A stretch of 28,325 nt of DNA from JBNJGT01 sp051819765 (GCA_051819765.1 JBNJGT010000015.1:1-28325); one strand, 5' to 3'; shown: positions 15,224-23,187, numbered from the stretch's first letter. Made by a program: numbers and translations. Notes: generated by a model not told the origin, from the sequence alone.

Positions 15224-16121
15224 GCAAAAATTCATAGAACGCTACAGCCAATTGACCGATTTTGAGGCATTCAAGGAGGCTTCACTAAGCTATCCTCGTA
15301 AGTCTATCCGTGTGAATACACTCAAAATAAGCGTTGCTGAGGTCAAAGAGCGACTGGAGAAGCATTGGACGCTCACACCTATTCCCTGGTGTGAAGAAGG
15401 GTTTTGGGTTGAGCATCATGAAGGTCGTCGGGATGTGGGGAACCTGATAGAACATGCATTGGGCTACATCTATATACAAGATGCGGCTTCCATGATACCA
15501 CCTCTTGTTCTTGGTGTCACACCTGGTGACCTGGTTCTGGATATGTGCGCCAGTCCTGGTTCAAAGAGTTCCCAGATCGCTTCAATGCTGAAGGGGAAGG
15601 GATTTTTGGTCTCCAATGATTATAAGGGGATGCGTCTGGCACCACTTGGGCTCAACCTGCAGCGGGTGGGTGCTCACAATGTGCTCATCAATCTTTCAGA
15701 GGGCCGGTTTTTCAAGGATGTTTTATTCGATAAGATTCTTGTGGATGCGCCATGTTCAGGAACCGGCACGATACGGAAGTCACAGAAGACAATGCAGATG
15801 TGGAATCCCAACATGATACGCCGATTGGCTGGTACGCAGCGACAACTGCTTGTTACTGCCTTCAACTGTCTAAAACCAGGGGGGTGTCTGGTGTATTCAA
15901 CATGCTCATGTGAGCCAGAGGAGGATGAGGCAGTGGTCAGTTATCTTGTGGAGAACTATCCTGCGGTTGTTGAGGAGATTGAACTGCCATTGGCACGAGG
16001 TGAGCCAGTACTGGCTTTTGAAGGAAAACGATTCAGTCCTGAGGTCAAAAAGACCCTTCGCATCTGGCCACAGGATAATGATACGGAAGGGTTCTTCGTC
16101 GCCCGGATCAGGAAACGCTAA
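15216..16121 (+). CDS. NOL1/NOP2/Sun-family RNA m5C methyltransferase
   Basis: SAM-dependent methyltransferase that makes 5-methylcytosine in tRNA or rRNA. The 301 residues include SIRVNTLK near the N-terminus and the SAM-binding motif I LDMCASPGSKSSQIA around residue 110. Motif IV is DAPCSGTGTIRKS (about 186-198), and motif VI has the catalytic Cys, YSTCSCEPEEDEAVV (about 228-242). The C-terminal WPQDNDTEGFFVARI is typical. Size is close to archaeal Trm4-like enzymes without a PUA domain. It overlaps elp3 by 8 bp and is probably co-transcribed, so a tRNA substrate is likely but not shown. Confidence 0.94.
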   Translation: MFKQKFIERYSQLTDFEAFKEASLSYPRKSIRVNTLKISVAEVKERLEKHWTLTPIPWCEEGFWVEHHEGRRDVGNLIEHALGYIYIQDAASMIPPLVLGVTPGDLVLDMCASPGSKSSQIASMLKGKGFLVSNDYKGMRLAPLGLNLQRVGAHNVLINLSEGRFFKDVLFDKILVDAPCSGTGTIRKSQKTMQMWNPNMIRRLAGTQRQLLVTAFNCLKPGGCLVYSTCSCEPEEDEAVVSYLVENYPAVVEEIELPLARGEPVLAFEGKRFSPEVKKTLRIWPQDNDTEGFFVARIRKR

Positions 16122-16163
16122 ATTTATAAACAATCACGTCGCTGGTACCCTAAAAGGGGTACT
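16122..16163 (+). promoter_or_regulatory. Antiporter promoter with palindrome at the predicted start site
   Basis: TATA box TTTATAAA lies at 16123-16130. GTACCCT at 16145-16151 and GGGGTAC at 16156-16162 form an inverted repeat with a 4-nt AAAA loop that ends one base before the ATG. With the usual spacing, transcription would start near 16153, inside the palindrome. It could therefore be an operator as well as, or instead of, an RNA hairpin covering the GGGG ribosome-binding site. Confidence 0.5.
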
Positions 16164-17357
16164 ATGGACAATCTTATTATCGTTGTCAGTCTATGCTTAA
16201 CCTTATCTCTTATCTTCTCAGAGATCTGCTATCGGCTTCGGTATCCTCGGATACTTGGGCCTATGATCACTGGTATCCTGCTGGGATTTGAGCCATTCAA
16301 AAACTTTATTGAGCCATTCACTGAACAGATATCATTCCTTTCTGAGCTTGCAATAGTGTTTTTGCTTTTGCTTGCTGGGTTGGAGATAAACATCCGTAAG
16401 CTGGGACGGACCAGTAAGGATGCAGTCCTGGTTGCCTTCTTCAGTGCCTTGGTCCCTTTTGTGTTCGGCTTTTGCCTGACGAAACTGCTTTATAGCATGG
16501 GTCTTATCAGCATGCTTGCTGATCAGAGCAATGTTGTGGCTGCGGTTGTGGGTGCGTGCTTGTCCCTCACTGCAGAGGGGACTTCGCTTGCCATGCTGAT
16601 TGAGATGAATGCGCTTAACACCCGGTTAGGGACCATCATCCTGGGGTCGGGGATCCTGGATGATATATTTGAGATAACCTTCCTTTCAGCATTGCTGGTC
16701 TTCGTGACTGATTCAATGACAATGGTGCAGTTGCCTTTGTCAATCTTTGTCTTTGTGGTATGTATCATTCTCATCTGGAAAGTGGTGCCGGGAATCATCA
16801 AATTCATACAAAAAGAGGATTCCCGCATAACGACTGTCTCAACGATAATTGTTATAACGATGATCATTGCTTCCCTTTCATCTGTATTCGGGCTGAGCCC
16901 TGTCATCGGTGCCTTTATAGGGGGTCTTATCATCCAGGTGTCAAATAAGGATAAGGATGATGAACGCATGGATGTGGAAGAATTGAAGACATTGAGTTTC
17001 AGCCTGATCGTGCCCTTTTTTTTCATCAATATCGGGCTAAATTTTGATGTATCAAGCCTTTTGACCCATCCTCTGCTTGTATTATTGATTGTATTTGCGG
17101 GATTTGCAAGTAAAATCCTGGGAGCCTTGCTGGTCACTCCCCTCACCAACCTGACCCTTCTACAGACTTATCTTATCGGATGGGCGATGAATTCACGAGG
17201 GGCAATGGAGCTTGTCATACTGGAGCTTGCCAGGGTCCATAATCTCGTGACGCCTGAGATATATTCAGCAATCGTTGTGATGGCGATTGCTACTACCATC
17301 ATCTTCCCGGTGATGTTCAACCGGATCGTGAGAAAGGATCGCAAGATTCTTGATTGA
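16164..17357 (+). CDS. CPA2-family (KefB-like) Na+/H+ or K+/H+ antiporter, 397 aa
   Basis: Integral membrane protein with about 12 hydrophobic helices covering nearly the whole length. Typical CPA2 features are RYPRILGPMITGILLGF after TM1, the LLLLAGLEINIRKLG segment, and EGTSLAMLIEMNALNTRLGT with GSGILDDIFEI carrying the paired acidic residues of the transport site. GLSPVIGAFIGGLIIQVS and VPFFFINIGLNFDVSSL also fit. There is no C-terminal TrkA-N domain, unlike full KefB/KefC. It is expected to exchange H+ for Na+ or K+ at the cell membrane; the ion is not decidable. The last 41 bp overlap hydA on the opposite strand, so the two stop regions share coding DNA. Confidence 0.92.
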   Translation: MDNLIIVVSLCLTLSLIFSEICYRLRYPRILGPMITGILLGFEPFKNFIEPFTEQISFLSELAIVFLLLLAGLEINIRKLGRTSKDAVLVAFFSALVPFVFGFCLTKLLYSMGLISMLADQSNVVAAVVGACLSLTAEGTSLAMLIEMNALNTRLGTIILGSGILDDIFEITFLSALLVFVTDSMTMVQLPLSIFVFVVCIILIWKVVPGIIKFIQKEDSRITTVSTIIVITMIIASLSSVFGLSPVIGAFIGGLIIQVSNKDKDDERMDVEELKTLSFSLIVPFFFINIGLNFDVSSLLTHPLLVLLIVFAGFASKILGALLVTPLTNLTLLQTYLIGWAMNSRGAMELVILELARVHNLVTPEIYSAIVVMAIATTIIFPVMFNRIVRKDRKILD

Positions 17358-18618
17358 TTATCTCAAGGAAGTGGGTGGAGCAACTGATGCAGGGATCATA
17401 TGCTCTTACCAGTTTTTCTGATTCTTCAAGGATTGTCTTTTGGGATTTGGTCTTTTTCATGATCTGTGGGAGCAGTTCCTTTATGTCTTCTTCGATATTC
17501 TTGAGATTCTGTGTGGTTGGCGCAATGATGTTTGCCTGTTTGATGATGCCTTTTGCATCGATCTCATACTCGTGGAAAAGCAGTCCGCGGGGTGCTTCGA
17601 TGGCGGCGAATCCGTGTCCTGCCTGAAATTTGGTCTTTGGTTCTTCATCCTTGATCTTGAGCTGATTGAGCAGGGCAACAGCCTTATCATAGAAATCAAT
17701 GAGCTCAAAGGCCTGGGCTGCATTGTTATGGTAGGGATTGTTGCTGGGGAACTTGATTGTTGACTGGTTTATGAGCCGTTTCGCATTCCTGGATAGAAGG
17801 GTCTTGTTCAGGTTGATTCTTGCCAGGGATCCCACCATGAAGTCCTTGTCCTTCAATGTCACACATTTGGTATTGGAGTAATTGACCACTTGTTCCTTTA
17901 TGTGCTTGTGGTAGTTTTTGACAGTGGTTGCAAATCCATCGGAGACAAGCTTTCCTTTGACGTAATTGATCTTGTTGTTGTCACGCAAAGCAAGGTATTG
18001 GGTCTTTCGTTCGAATTTTGGATATTTGAGTTTTGCGAACAGTTTAGTGGTCTCTTCGAAATCCTCTTTGTGAGCTTTGAACTTATTCAGGAGGCTTTTG
18101 ATGTCTTCCTGTGAAGGGACCCGGGTGAAACCGCCTACCACTGGGGTTATGCTGTGGATCTCACGACCTCCAATGGTTGTCACGATGTCATTGGCGAAGC
18201 GTTTTAGCCTGAGGGCCCGTTCGACTGTTTTCTTATGCTTCTTTGCCATCTGAAGAGCATTGTCGAATCCGAGGTACTCGGGCAGCGCAAGGAAATACAG
18301 GTGCAGGACGTGGCTCTGGATGAGGGATCCAAGCATCATGAGCTCTCTTAACTGTTGAGTCTGGGGGCTGATGCGGATCTTCATCGCATCCTCAATGGCG
18401 TAGAGGGCGCAGAGCAGATGGCTTTGGCTGCAGATTCCGCAGATCCTTGATGTGATGTCGGGAACTTCTGTGTAATTCCTGCCTTTGACAAGGGATTCGA
18501 AATAGCGGGCACCTTCGAAGATTTCCATCTGGACGCATTCAACCTCACCCTTGTCGATATTGATATAGAGTTTACCATGACCTTCAACCTTTGTTATATG
18601 ATCTATCGTGAGTTTCAT
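17317..18618 (-). CDS. hydA: [NiFe] hydrogenase large (alpha) subunit, group 3b-like
   Basis: Catalytic subunit of a cytoplasmic sulfhydrogenase-type [NiFe] hydrogenase. The N-terminal L1 motif RICGIC (Cys60, Cys63) with SQSH, and the C-terminal DPCISCSTH (Cys410, Cys413, His416), supply the four Ni-Fe cysteines. VEGHGKLYI near the start is the conserved glutamate-containing segment. After His416 there are 17 more residues, consistent with a C-terminal peptide removed during maturation; these are encoded in DNA overlapping the antiporter gene. 433 residues is close to characterised archaeal HydA. It is the last gene of hydB-hydG-hydD-hydA, with a 4-nt overlap to hydD. No maturation (hyp) genes are in the window. 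Confidence 0.95.
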   Translation of the reverse strand: MKLTIDHITKVEGHGKLYINIDKGEVECVQMEIFEGARYFESLVKGRNYTEVPDITSRICGICSQSHLLCALYAIEDAMKIRISPQTQQLRELMMLGSLIQSHVLHLYFLALPEYLGFDNALQMAKKHKKTVERALRLKRFANDIVTTIGGREIHSITPVVGGFTRVPSQEDIKSLLNKFKAHKEDFEETTKLFAKLKYPKFERKTQYLALRDNNKINYVKGKLVSDGFATTVKNYHKHIKEQVVNYSNTKCVTLKDKDFMVGSLARINLNKTLLSRNAKRLINQSTIKFPSNNPYHNNAAQAFELIDFYDKAVALLNQLKIKDEEPKTKFQAGHGFAAIEAPRGLLFHEYEIDAKGIIKQANIIAPTTQNLKNIEEDIKELLPQIMKKTKSQKTILEESEKLVRAYDPCISCSTHFLEIINQESCDPFSRSG

Positions 18619-19358
18619 TTTACCTTCTCAAACTTTTCTTCAACAAACAGGTTGAATGCTTCCTGGATGTTCTTTCGGGATCGTTTTTTTGATTCCATCA
18701 GCCTGATGAATGCTTCAAGGCGGGCATCATCATTGGGTCCGCGGCATGCCAGACAAGGCTGTCCCTGGGAGGGGCAGGGTGCACCGCATCCCATGTAGGA
18801 GAGGGCGCCCAGGCAGAGTTCTCCCTGGTCGAGCAGACAGGCGTTCTCTTTCATCCTGCATTCTGTGCAGACAGGGTAGGGACGCTGGTAGGGCTCCTTG
18901 CCATTGAGAAGACTCAGGACAAGTTCGACAAACTCTTCCTTGACGAGGGGGCATCCCCTGAGATAGTAGTCGACATTGACATGTTTGTCTATGCCTTGAG
19001 CCTGGATGGAGAGGTGGTGGCGCCGTTTGCCGTAGATCTCAAGCTGAAGCTTCTCGCGGCTGGTCTCGTTTTTCATTGCGGGAATACCACCTGTGCAGGC
19101 ACAGGATCCAATGGCTACCAAGACAGTTGACATTGCACGTAGTTTCTTCAGCTTTTCTATCTGTTTTGCTGTGGTTATCGCTCCTTCAATGAATGCGATA
19201 TCAACAGGCTCTTCCTTATTCTTTGCCTGGATGAGGTGGAAGTATCGGATGTCAAATTTGGAGAGGACATCAACAAGTAGGTCCTCAAGGTTGAGGATCG
19301 CAATCTGGCATCCTGAGCATGAGCTGAATGAATAGACCCCTATCTTCTTTTTGCTCAT
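18615..19358 (-). CDS. hydD: [NiFe] hydrogenase small (delta) subunit
   Basis: The small subunit carries Fe-S clusters that wire the Ni-Fe site to the flavin subunit. The 247-residue product starts MSKKKIGVYSFSSCSGCQ, with Cys14 and Cys17 ligating the proximal cluster. GSCACTGG, YYLRGCP and a C-terminal Cys-rich segment follow (CTECRMKENACLL, then CLGALSYMGCGAPCPSQG and CLACRG) for medial and distal clusters. The start at 19358 is chosen over an upstream Met (19460) because it overlaps the hydG stop by 4 nt and matches the family N-terminus; the longer form would add 34 unrelated residues. It also overlaps hydA by 4 nt. Confidence 0.95.
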   Translation of the reverse strand: MSKKKIGVYSFSSCSGCQIAILNLEDLLVDVLSKFDIRYFHLIQAKNKEEPVDIAFIEGAITTAKQIEKLKKLRAMSTVLVAIGSCACTGGIPAMKNETSREKLQLEIYGKRRHHLSIQAQGIDKHVNVDYYLRGCPLVKEEFVELVLSLLNGKEPYQRPYPVCTECRMKENACLLDQGELCLGALSYMGCGAPCPSQGQPCLACRGPNDDARLEAFIRLMESKKRSRKNIQEAFNLFVEEKFEKVK

Positions 19359-20128
19359 TCTTCCCGTATCCCCTCTATTGTGCTGTAGTTGAATACCGGT
19401 CCGTCCTTGCAGACGTAGTATGAATGTATCTGGCAGTGCCCGCATTTGCCCATGCCGCACTTCATATCCCTTTCAAGGGAGAGCCAGATCTGTTCCTTGG
19501 TGAATCCTGCCTCAAGCAGGTGCTTGATGACAAACTTTATCATGATTGGTGGTCCGCAGATGAGAACGTTTGCATTGGTGTCAAGTTTGGCTTTCGCCAG
19601 CAGATCCGTGATGACTCCTACCTGTCCCCGCCAGCCTTTTGTCTTCTTGTCCACGATGAGCCTGGCATCGAGTTTTTCGATCTCTTTTTTGAAGAGCATG
19701 TCCTCTGGTGTCCTGAACCCGAAGAACATGGCAGTCTTTGGGAATAGATCCTGATTTTTCTCAATATATTTTATCACACCACGAAGCGGGGCAACACCGG
19801 TTCCGCCTCCAATTATAATGATGGGCTTTTGCTGGAATGTCTCCATGGGGTAGCCATTGCCGAATGGACCCCGGATTCCGATCTTTTCCTTGGCTTTCAA
19901 GTCAAAAAGTTTGCCTGTGACTGAACCGACCCGACGGATGCAGAGATCAAGGTAGGTGTGGTCATAGGAGCTGATGGAGATTGGACATTCTCCTATGCCT
20001 ATTTTTGAGACCTGAACAAATTGGCCCGGCATATGTTCTGACTTGTATTTGACCCTGAATGTACGGGTGTCTTCAGTCTCCTTGGTTATCTTCTCGATCG
20101 GTACCAACATGGGTTTGTAGCTAGTCAT
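19355..20128 (-). CDS. hydG: Hydrogenase gamma subunit, FAD/NAD(P)H oxidoreductase
   Basis: Ferredoxin-NADP reductase-fold subunit that exchanges electrons with NAD(P)H. An N-terminal FAD-binding barrel (KYKSEHMPGQFVQVS; ECPISISSY; GIRGPFGNGYP) is followed by a nucleotide-binding domain with GGGTGVAPLRGVI near residue 108. At the C-terminus the CGMGKCGHCQ motif plus YVCKDGPVF binds a [2Fe-2S] cluster, as in dihydroorotate dehydrogenase PyrK-like and sulfhydrogenase gamma proteins. 257 residues is slightly shorter than characterised HydG. It overlaps hydB by 8 nt and hydD by 4 nt. The coenzyme preference (NADH or NADPH) cannot be read reliably here. Confidence 0.94.
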   Translation of the reverse strand: MTSYKPMLVPIEKITKETEDTRTFRVKYKSEHMPGQFVQVSKIGIGECPISISSYDHTYLDLCIRRVGSVTGKLFDLKAKEKIGIRGPFGNGYPMETFQQKPIIIIGGGTGVAPLRGVIKYIEKNQDLFPKTAMFFGFRTPEDMLFKKEIEKLDARLIVDKKTKGWRGQVGVITDLLAKAKLDTNANVLICGPPIMIKFVIKHLLEAGFTKEQIWLSLERDMKCGMGKCGHCQIHSYYVCKDGPVFNYSTIEGIREE

Positions 20129-21083
20129 TCTTACCTAAATTGTCTATGAGTTCGAGCATATCGATGCCAGCCGGACATACGCTTATGCAGCGGCCGCAGC
20201 CTACACAGAGATGAGTCCCGTGGCGTTCTTTGAAATAGCGGAGTTTGTGGAGTATACGGTGCCTGAAGCGGTTCACCTTATTCTCACGGAAGATATATCC
20301 GCCTGCGACTTTGGTAAAATCTTTCATATGGCAAAAGTCCCAATAACGGACACGTTCTCCGCTCTTCTCATCAGCATTGAGCTCGTCCCGCACATCAAAG
20401 CACATGCAGGTTGGACAGACCGTGATGCAGGCATTGCAGTTGATGCACCGGTCGGCTTGTCTTTTCCATTCTGGGTCATTCATGTGGGTCTCAAGCTTAT
20501 CCAGCCCTTCTGCTTTCCGGGTGCAGTCGAATACTATTCGTCCGTCCCGGATCACTGGAGCAAACCTCTTGTTCTTCATGAGCTCGTGTCCCTTTTGGGT
20601 ACCAGGTATTATGATATATTGGCTGCCGATGTCTATGAAAAGCACATCATACCCCTGTGGGTCCTGGGTTCCCATTGAGCTGCAGAAACAGTCTTTACCT
20701 GGCGTCTTGCATTTGAATACAAACAGATAGGTGTTCTCTCTGCGTTTCTTGTACACTTCATCCGGGTGCTCGTCAAGGTAAATCCGATCAATGTTTTGGA
20801 GGCTGTTTGCGTCACAGGGGCGCATGCATAGGATCTGTTCAGGGATCTCAGGTTCCTGGTTCACTGGTTTGTCATTCTTGAATCTGAAAAGGGTCTCGCG
20901 ATTTGGCAGGATGTGTTTTCGGGGTGAATAAATGCTTTGCTGGTCAAGCCTTATGTCTTCGAAGGATGAGATCTTGTTGAAAGCGATGACATCTCCCTGG
21001 CATGTTGGGGCGATAATCTCGTATCTTTTCAGAAGTTGGGCAAAATGGTTGCTGAGGTCATTGTGTTTTGCCAGCAGATTCAT
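20121..21083 (-). CDS. hydB: Hydrogenase beta subunit, 4Fe-4S dicluster protein
   Basis: Iron-sulfur electron-transfer subunit related to HydB and anaerobic sulfite reductase subunit A. The N-terminal two-thirds includes CMRPCDANSLQNID and CKTPGKDCFCSSMGTQDP, a conserved Cys-containing region. Two ferredoxin-like clusters follow: CINCNACITVCPTCMCFDV near residue 215 and CVGCGRCISVCPAGIDM near residue 295. 320 residues is normal. It is the promoter-proximal gene of the hydrogenase operon, with a TATA box about 29 nt upstream of the ATG and no leader. The presence of both hydB and hydG with hydA and hydD marks a complete group 3b-type enzyme that produces or consumes H2 with NAD(P)(H). Confidence 0.94.
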   Translation of the reverse strand: MNLLAKHNDLSNHFAQLLKRYEIIAPTCQGDVIAFNKISSFEDIRLDQQSIYSPRKHILPNRETLFRFKNDKPVNQEPEIPEQILCMRPCDANSLQNIDRIYLDEHPDEVYKKRRENTYLFVFKCKTPGKDCFCSSMGTQDPQGYDVLFIDIGSQYIIIPGTQKGHELMKNKRFAPVIRDGRIVFDCTRKAEGLDKLETHMNDPEWKRQADRCINCNACITVCPTCMCFDVRDELNADEKSGERVRYWDFCHMKDFTKVAGGYIFRENKVNRFRHRILHKLRYFKERHGTHLCVGCGRCISVCPAGIDMLELIDNLGKND

Positions 21084-21105
21084 GATTAAAATGCATGATT
21101 CTTTT

Positions 21106-21117
21106 AGTTTATAAAAT
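21106..21117 (-). promoter_or_regulatory. TATA box of the hydBGDA operon
   Basis: The minus strand reads ATTTTATAAACT, centred about 29 nt before the hydB ATG at 21083. Transcription is predicted to begin at or just before the start codon. Confidence 0.55.
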
Positions 21118-21180
21118 TTGTCTCATTTGAGGGTGCGTTTGGATAAACTAGTATTGTATTTTGTCTATTCGATGTGCTAC

Positions 21181-21190
21181 TTTTTTATAG
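21181..21190 (+). promoter_or_regulatory. TATA box of the coiled-coil gene
   Basis: TTTTTTATAG is centred about 27 nt before the ATG at 21213. This supports that start over the upstream one at 21174, which lies before the box. Confidence 0.5.
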
Positions 21191-21212
21191 GGGGTCTCTT
21201 TACCATCCAGCT

Positions 21213-21797
21213 ATGATCCAACGGATAAAGGACTTGTCCCGCGTGGTTGCGGAGGTTGATGCTCTTAAAGGCCATGTCCGGAAAACGGCTGAGGAAAGCA
21301 GGGCTTTGAAGGAGGAGATATCGTTGGTCCGCAGTGAAATCGGAGAATTGAAGGAACTCCTGACGCAACAGAATGGGCTGATTGATGGACTGGAGTCGGG
21401 AAACATGCGCCAGCATAAACTCTGTGAGGGCCTGGATCAGGAACTCTTTGAATTCAAGCGCATGCGCGGCTCACTACAGAAAAAAATCGTGGAGGAGTTC
21501 GACGAAGTCCTGCGTTCAGAACTGCAGCGATATTTTGATGGCATCAAGGCAGATGCGCGGGAGTTCACCCAGTTGCGTGGAGAGGTCTGTGCACTGGTCT
21601 CCCGGGTGAGCAAGACCTCGGAGGCGATTGATAAGTTCAATGCGATCGCCCAGCAGATCAAGGCAAAGGATTTCACTCTTGAGCGATATGCAAAAACGTT
21701 AGAGCAGCGGGATAAGGAAAAACTTGATCTGATGAAGCGGATCGATACGCTGGAGCGTATGGTCTCAAAGATGCGAAGAACGCAAAAATTTAAATAG
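21213..21797 (+). CDS. Coiled-coil protein, 194 aa
   Basis: The product is almost entirely predicted coiled coil: long Glu/Lys/Leu/Arg heptad-like stretches (EESRALKEEISLVRSEIGEL; KLDLMKRIDTLERMVSKM) with no signal peptide or hydrophobic helix. A middle segment (IVEEFDEVLRSELQRYFDG) is also helical. The start at 21213 is favoured by a TATA box about 27 nt upstream; the frame extends 13 codons further but those codons overlap the promoter. The stop lies within the TATA box of the next gene, another coiled-coil-tailed protein, so the pair may act together. No family recognised; a structural or cytoskeletal role is only a guess. Confidence 0.8.
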   Translation: MIQRIKDLSRVVAEVDALKGHVRKTAEESRALKEEISLVRSEIGELKELLTQQNGLIDGLESGNMRQHKLCEGLDQELFEFKRMRGSLQKKIVEEFDEVLRSELQRYFDGIKADAREFTQLRGEVCALVSRVSKTSEAIDKFNAIAQQIKAKDFTLERYAKTLEQRDKEKLDLMKRIDTLERMVSKMRRTQKFK

Positions 21798-21825
21798 TAT
21801 AATCTTTAGGCCCTGTAAAAGAGGT
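21788..21825 (+). promoter_or_regulatory. Promoter and ribosome-binding site of the repeat-rich gene
   Basis: ATTTAAATA at 21788-21796 is a TATA box overlapping the previous TAG stop. GAGGT at 21821-21825 lies 6 nt before the ATG at 21832. The leader CCCTGTAAAAGAGGTATTAC resembles that of the antiporter gene (CCCTAAAAGGGGTAC). Confidence 0.5.
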
Positions 21826-21831
21826 ATTACT

Positions 21832-23187
21832 ATGGGAGATGATCTTTCAAAGGATGTTCTTAATGATTTGCGTGAAAAAAAAGAGGATGATAAGATGGCT
21901 AAAGGGGTTTTTGGGAAGCTAAAAAATGCGTTGGGTAAGAATGATGAGAGGCTTGATCTGCCTGAGGCCCCCTCGACGGATCTTCCACCACTCCCTTCCA
22001 CTCCTGGGGGCTTATCTGATCAAGTTCAATCTGCTGGCGACCAGGCCCCTGGGACAGAGCAGGCAACTGGACCTGATGTCCAGGCTGGAGAACAAGATGT
22101 AGGGGCTGATCAATCTGCCACTAGTCCTGCTCAATCAACGGGTCAGGATGATACAACCCAGCCTGGTGAGGCTCCTGCACAATCTGATGCAGATGGTCTT
22201 GGACAACCTGTCAATCAATCTGATCAGGCTTTCCCTACTGGCGCTCCGGTACAATCTAATNNNNNNNNNNNNNNNNNNNNNNNNNNNNNNNNNNNNNNNN
22301 NNNNNNNNNNNNNNNNNNNNNNNNNNNNNNNNNNNNNNNNNNNNNNNNNNNNNNNNNNNNATCAATCTGATCAGGCCTCTCCTGCTGGGGTTCAATCAGG
22401 GCAGCCAGAGACCAGTGGGCAGGCATCTGATTCCTCTGGATTAGAGGTGCCGGATGTTGCTTCCGACCTCGCACTCGCTGATCAGTCTGAATCTGGCGGT
22501 GGTGAGGTTGATGACATATTCAAGGATGATCCGCTTGATGGATTGTTCAAGGATGAGGAGATGCCTGCTGTGCGGGAGAATGAGTTGCCGTCAAGCGGTG
22601 CTAATCAGCCTGTGGCTCAATCAAAGGACGATGCTTCTGCCGCTACAGGGTCTGACGCACTGGATGAACTGAATTCAATGATGAATTCAGAAGGGGCAAA
22701 CTTTCAAGAGATTCCTGCACCTGAGGCGCAGGCTGTGAGTGGGGAGCAATCAGGGCAGGTGGCTGACGTGTCTCAGGCTGGTCCGGCAGATTCGGCTAGT
22801 CAGCCGTCTGATTCATCTGAGCCCTCTGAGCCACCTGAACCATCTGATTCATCAGAGGCAGGCGCTCAGGTTCAGACCGGGTCCACTCGAGTTGAGGCTC
22901 CTGTGCAAACACCGCAATCAGATGACTCGTTCAGCTTGGATGTTCAGGAAACAACAGAGGGCCTTTCACAGCAACCGGATGAATCCAACACTCCGGTAAC
23001 TCAGGATACGCCTGAAAAGGCTGCATTTCGCGAGGGCCTTGATGATGCCTTGATCCAGGAGAAAGCTATCGTTGACTCGTTCTCAGATGAATTGCACGAG
23101 AAACTGTCAAAAATCGATGATGAGATCGCTGATATTGACAAAAATATCAAGGAGGCGCTCTCGAAAATAAATTTTGAAGAAAATTAG
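21832..23187 (+). CDS. Acidic, low-complexity repeat protein with C-terminal coiled coil (contains assembly gap)
   Basis: The N-terminal ~60 residues are mixed charged (KGVFGKLKNALGKNDERLDL). A long Gln/Ser/Asp/Pro-rich disordered region follows (QSDQA-type repeats, later SDSSEPSEPPEPSDSSE) with acidic helical islands such as DDIFKDDPLDGLFKDEE. The final ~60 residues form a coiled coil (EKAAFREGLDDALIQEKAIV; SKIDDEIADIDKNIKEAL). A 100-N gap at 22261-22360 interrupts the repeats. The same QSDQAxP motif in the same frame resumes afterwards, so this is one gene of uncertain true length. No signal peptide is seen. No family recognised. The 3' end overlaps the convergent DUF1844 gene by 4 bp. Confidence 0.8.
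   Translation: MGDDLSKDVLNDLREKKEDDKMAKGVFGKLKNALGKNDERLDLPEAPSTDLPPLPSTPGGLSDQVQSAGDQAPGTEQATGPDVQAGEQDVGADQSATSPAQSTGQDDTTQPGEAPAQSDADGLGQPVNQSDQAFPTGAPVQSNXXXXXXXXXXXXXXXXXXXXXXXXXXXXXXXXXXQSDQASPAGVQSGQPETSGQASDSSGLEVPDVASDLALADQSESGGGEVDDIFKDDPLDGLFKDEEMPAVRENELPSSGANQPVAQSKDDASAATGSDALDELNSMMNSEGANFQEIPAPEAQAVSGEQSGQVADVSQAGPADSASQPSDSSEPSEPPEPSDSSEAGAQVQTGSTRVEAPVQTPQSDDSFSLDVQETTEGLSQQPDESNTPVTQDTPEKAAFREGLDDALIQEKAIVDSFSDELHEKLSKIDDEIADIDKNIKEALSKINFEEN
22206..22380 (+). repeat. Degenerate QSDQA-coding repeats flanking the assembly gap
   Basis: The 16-base sequence ATCAATCTGATCAGGC occurs at 22214-22229 and again at 22361-22376, immediately after the gap, each followed by a diverged TxTCCTxCTGG-like segment. 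Further CAATCTGAT-like words occur upstream. The pattern indicates tandem repeats that the assembler could not span. Confidence 0.7.
22261..22360. other. Assembly gap, exactly 100 N
   Basis: A run of exactly 100 N is the conventional placeholder for an unknown gap length. It lies inside a coding repeat, so the true number of repeat units and the reading-frame continuity across it are unknown. Confidence 0.98.

Noticed and set aside
16523..17149. 208-codon minus-strand ORF opposite the antiporter
   Set aside because: It is antisense to conserved CPA2 transmembrane helices, with Ser/Thr/Met-rich shadow composition.
22261..22360. N-run as a possible insertion or CRISPR-like array
   Set aside because: Exactly 100 N is a standard gap placeholder, and the flanking repeats are in-frame protein-coding words, not direct repeats with spacers.
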